Shown piece by piece: positions 62,592-64,000 of a DNA stretch of 64,000 nt (positions are counted from its first letter, which is position 1; each line of letters starts with the position of its first letter). Origin of the DNA: Parazoarcus communis SWub3 = DSM 12120. Lineage in GTDB: Bacteria > Pseudomonadota > Gammaproteobacteria > Burkholderiales > Rhodocyclaceae. The stretch spans positions 278,156 through 342,155 of the forward strand of contig NZ_QKOE01000003.1 in assembly GCF_003226565.1 (NCBI RefSeq), read 5' to 3'. The position numbers and the translations under genes were made by a program. The notes under the pieces are model-generated. The model was not told the origin of the DNA. It saw nothing but the letters and a program-made list of their open reading frames with translations, and made no database searches.

Positions 62592-62930
62592 TTAACCGCC
62601 CGGAGGCGATGCCTTGCCCGCCAAGGGATGAGTGATCCCACCGTCGCCGTAGGTACCGATCACTTGGGCGATGACAACCTGATAGCCATTGAGCCAGCGA
62701 GACTGGCGCTGCTTGGCTTGAATATGTGATGGGTGCTTCATGAGCGCCTGCAACGCCTCCATGGACTCCCAGTAGTACACATTGGAAACGAGGCCGGTTT
62801 CGTGGTTCTCCCAGGCCTCCTCACCGAGGTAGCCTGGAATGGACTTGGCGATCTGGGCGATGACATTATCCAAGGCGTAAAACTCGTCATCGTACTGACC
62901 TTTGGCGAAAGTGAACGTAGCGGTGTACAT
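62592..62930 (-). CDS. Antibiotic biosynthesis monooxygenase-fold protein (intact copy)
   Basis: Predicted 112-residue ABM-fold protein: MYTATFTFAKGQYDDEFYAL at the start, ALDNVIAQIAKSIPGYLGEE, NVYYWESMEALQALMKHPSH. It is the full-length version of the fragment at 58305-58535. The ATG at 62928-62930 begins the fold. A TTAGAC core-like hexamer 18 bases upstream hints that it too may once have been a cassette gene, but no attC is seen after it. Confidence 0.82.
   Translation of the reverse strand: MYTATFTFAKGQYDDEFYALDNVIAQIAKSIPGYLGEEAWENHETGLVSNVYYWESMEALQALMKHPSHIQAKQRQSRWLNGYQVVIAQVIGTYGDGGITHPLAGKASPPGG
62622..62836. repeat. Direct repeat, right copy (215 bp)
   Basis: Right member of the repeat described at 58317-58531. 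Homology starts at the gene's stop region and ends abruptly after GGTAGCCTG, where the left copy diverges into cassette remnant sequence. Confidence 0.9.
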
Positions 62931-63052
62931 GCGTTTGAAATGTAAGCGTCTAATGTGGGAGTCACCAGCGTTGCGCGACACAATCGCAAAACCTCTGGCA
63001 GACCGGAAAGCTGGGCATCTTGATGTCAGTACGCTGAACAAGCGCGGCGATA

Positions 63053-63079
63053 TACGTACATTAACCCGTACATGTACGG
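63053..63079. promoter_or_regulatory. yefM-yoeB operator
   Basis: A perfect 14-bp palindrome CCGTACATGTACGG (63066-63079) lies nine bases before the antitoxin start, and a second CGTACA half-site occurs 12 bases upstream of it. E. coli YefM binds paired palindromes with a TGTACA core, which these sites resemble. This is the expected position for autorepression. Confidence 0.6.
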
Positions 63080-63088
63080 AGACCTGAA

Positions 63089-63340
63089 ATGGACGCAATG
63101 ACCTACACCGCTGGTCGTGCGAACCTCACCAGCGCCATGGACCGGGTTTGTAATGATCACGAAGCGTTGATTATCACCCGCAACGGCGAGCAAGCCGTGG
63201 TGATGCTCTCACTTGAAGACTACAAAGCGCTTGAAGAAACCGCCTATCTGTTGCGCACCCCGGCTAATGCCAAGCGACTTCTGTCAGCAGTTGCCCAACT
63301 GAATGTCAGCAAAGGCACTGAACGGGAACTGGCAAAGTGA
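63089..63340 (+). CDS. yefM: YefM-type antitoxin
   Basis: Predicted 83-residue antitoxin. The N-terminal domain (YTAGRANLTSAMDRVCNDHE, then ALIITRNGEQAVVMLSLEDY) is the Phd/YefM DNA-binding fold; EETAYLLRTPANAKRLL is the conserved toxin-contact start. Length matches E. coli YefM (83). It overlaps the toxin gene by four bases (ATGA). An operator-like palindrome is immediately upstream. Confidence 0.93.
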   Translation: MDAMTYTAGRANLTSAMDRVCNDHEALIITRNGEQAVVMLSLEDYKALEETAYLLRTPANAKRLLSAVAQLNVSKGTERELAK

Positions 63341-63597
63341 AGCTGATTTTTGCCGATGAGGCATGGGAAGACTACCTCTACTGGCAAAAGCAAGACAAAC
63401 GCATGGTTGAACGGATCAACAAGCTGATTCATGAGACGCAACGTGACCCCTTCGCCGGAGCAGGAAAGCCGGAAGCATTGAAGCATGCGCTGTCAGGTTT
63501 GTGGTCACGCCGCATAACAGACGACCATCGCGTGGTTTATCGTGTTGAAGGAGATGCGCTCCTCAAGAAAACAGGGGACAGACCAGAATGGCACTAA
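63337..63597 (+). CDS. yoeB: YoeB-type toxin with replaced C-terminus
   Basis: Predicted 86-residue RelE-fold mRNA interferase. Residues 1-76 align with E. coli YoeB, including Glu46 (GKPEALKH) and Arg65 (ITDDHR). From residue 77 the sequence changes to KKTGDRPEWH, so the essential His83-Tyr84 of YoeB (CRYHY end) are absent. The foreign codons read into sequence that leads to an IS4-type transposase gene, so an insertion has probably cut the toxin. It is expected to be weak or inactive but may still bind YefM. Confidence 0.88.
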   Translation: MKLIFADEAWEDYLYWQKQDKRMVERINKLIHETQRDPFAGAGKPEALKHALSGLWSRRITDDHRVVYRVEGDALLKKTGDRPEWH

Positions 63598-64000
63598 GTT
63601 AAGCCCTCGTAGCACGTTTGGCGCAACATGCCATTGGCGTATCGTGAGATAATCTGGCATGACAAATGCCACGCTCTTTCTGCCCGGTTTTCACCTTGCC
63701 ACCCTGCGTCGGAGACCGCGTTCGGCGGCCCGGCGACTGGCCGAAGAGAAGGCCCGGATTCGTCAGCACTCGATCAGCGAGTTCGGCGATTGTTTCGGGC
63801 ATTTCATACCGACAAAGACGCTGGAGAACGGGCCGGATGGCGCCTTCAGCCGGCGCCGGCTGTTCAGCAAGGAGAACACGTTCTGGGCTTTTTTCTCGCA
63901 AGTTCTCGACGCTGACGGCGGGTGCCAGGAAGTGGTTCGCAAGGTTCAAGCCTTGGCCGCGACCCGATCAATGCCGGTGCCATCAACCTCAACATCGGCG
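63565..64000 (+). mobile_element. Insertion sequence, left end (IS4 type), truncated by window edge
   Basis: Starts at or just after the point where yoeB diverges from its family. It contains CAGGGGACAGACCA and ACTAAGTTAAG before the transposase gene. I could not define the terminal inverted repeat because the right end is outside the window. Confidence 0.6.
63659..64000 (+). CDS. IS4-family transposase, N-terminal part
   Basis: 114 codons run off the right edge. After a basic N-terminus come ISEFGDCFGHFIPTK and FSRRRLFSKENTFWAFFSQV, then LDADGGCQEVV, the typical N-terminal region of a group of IS4-family DDE transposases. The catalytic DDE residues lie further on and are not visible. The ATG at 63659 is chosen because the family-like sequence follows directly. 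Confidence 0.78.
   Translation, partial: MTNATLFLPGFHLATLRRRPRSAARRLAEEKARIRQHSISEFGDCFGHFIPTKTLENGPDGAFSRRRLFSKENTFWAFFSQVLDADGGCQEVVRKVQALAATRSMPVPSTSTSA

Noticed and set aside
62948..62953. TTAGAC core-like hexamer before the intact monooxygenase gene, suggesting a third cassette
   Set aside because: No RYYYAAC core or attC palindrome follows the gene; a six-base match alone is weak.
1..64000. tRNA or rRNA genes
   Set aside because: I scanned intergenic gaps for T-loop (GGTTCGA-type) and rRNA-like sequence and saw none; a tRNAscan-SE run would settle it.

Overview
The window is a high-GC, densely coded bacterial chromosome segment. Gene content fits a betaproteobacterium of the Rhodocyclales (Thauera/Azoarcus/Aromatoleum type): a ZapA gene followed by a betaproteobacterial-type 6S RNA, an ornithine-lipid gene pair, a pqqABCDE operon and a long LPS-core operon. 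The genus is inferred from overall resemblance and was not tested.

Layout. 0-5 kb: a truncated gene at the edge, a glyoxalase-II-like hydrolase, a RelE/ParE-type toxin-antitoxin pair, an orphan tungstate/molybdate-binding protein divergent from a ModE-like regulator, and a TauE/SafE permease. 4.8-8.2 kb: a shortened KdpD-like kinase, a KdpE-like regulator and a TrkH potassium transporter. 8.35-9.1 kb (minus): a ZapB-like coiled-coil gene, zapA, 6S RNA and a terminator. 9.2-13.6 kb: ilvD, the ornithine-lipid acyltransferases olsB and olsA, and apaH. 13.8-25.7 kb: one minus-strand run of eleven genes whose ends abut or overlap. It encodes glycosyltransferases, a pyruvyl-transferase-like protein, a GT29-like and a polysialyltransferase-like protein, WaaL, MsbA, a Cys-phosphatase and a GT39/ArnT-like enzyme, and looks like a lipid A-core/oligosaccharide assembly operon.

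26-35 kb (minus): murB, a PACE exporter, a Gdx guanidinium exporter under a guanidine-II riboswitch, a signalling trio (soluble kinase, receiver-TPR protein, dCache-HAMP-GAF-HD-GYP protein), trpS and a small exported protein. 35.3-43.2 kb (plus): an MFS transporter, a fused glucosylglycerol-phosphate phosphatase/synthase with an MscS channel (osmoadaptation), a DOMON-like protein, NamZ, a divergent PRPP synthetase and a monooxygenase-fold protein. 43.2-56 kb: thioredoxin, bestrophin, a kinase with a CxxCH heme motif, a DUF2721 protein, an AraC regulator with a divergent MFS, a prolyl aminopeptidase, pqqA-E and a chemoreceptor with a plausible sigma-28 promoter.

56-64 kb is accessory DNA. The best-supported unusual structure is a relic integron array without an integrase: two lower-GC cassettes (VOC and SDR genes), a recognisable attC, matching core sites, and a likely group II intron 3' end abutting one core site. 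It lies between two copies of a 215-bp direct repeat (about 95% identical), one being a truncated copy of a monooxygenase gene. The window ends with yefM-yoeB, whose toxin has lost its catalytic C-terminus at the junction with an IS4-type element running off the edge.
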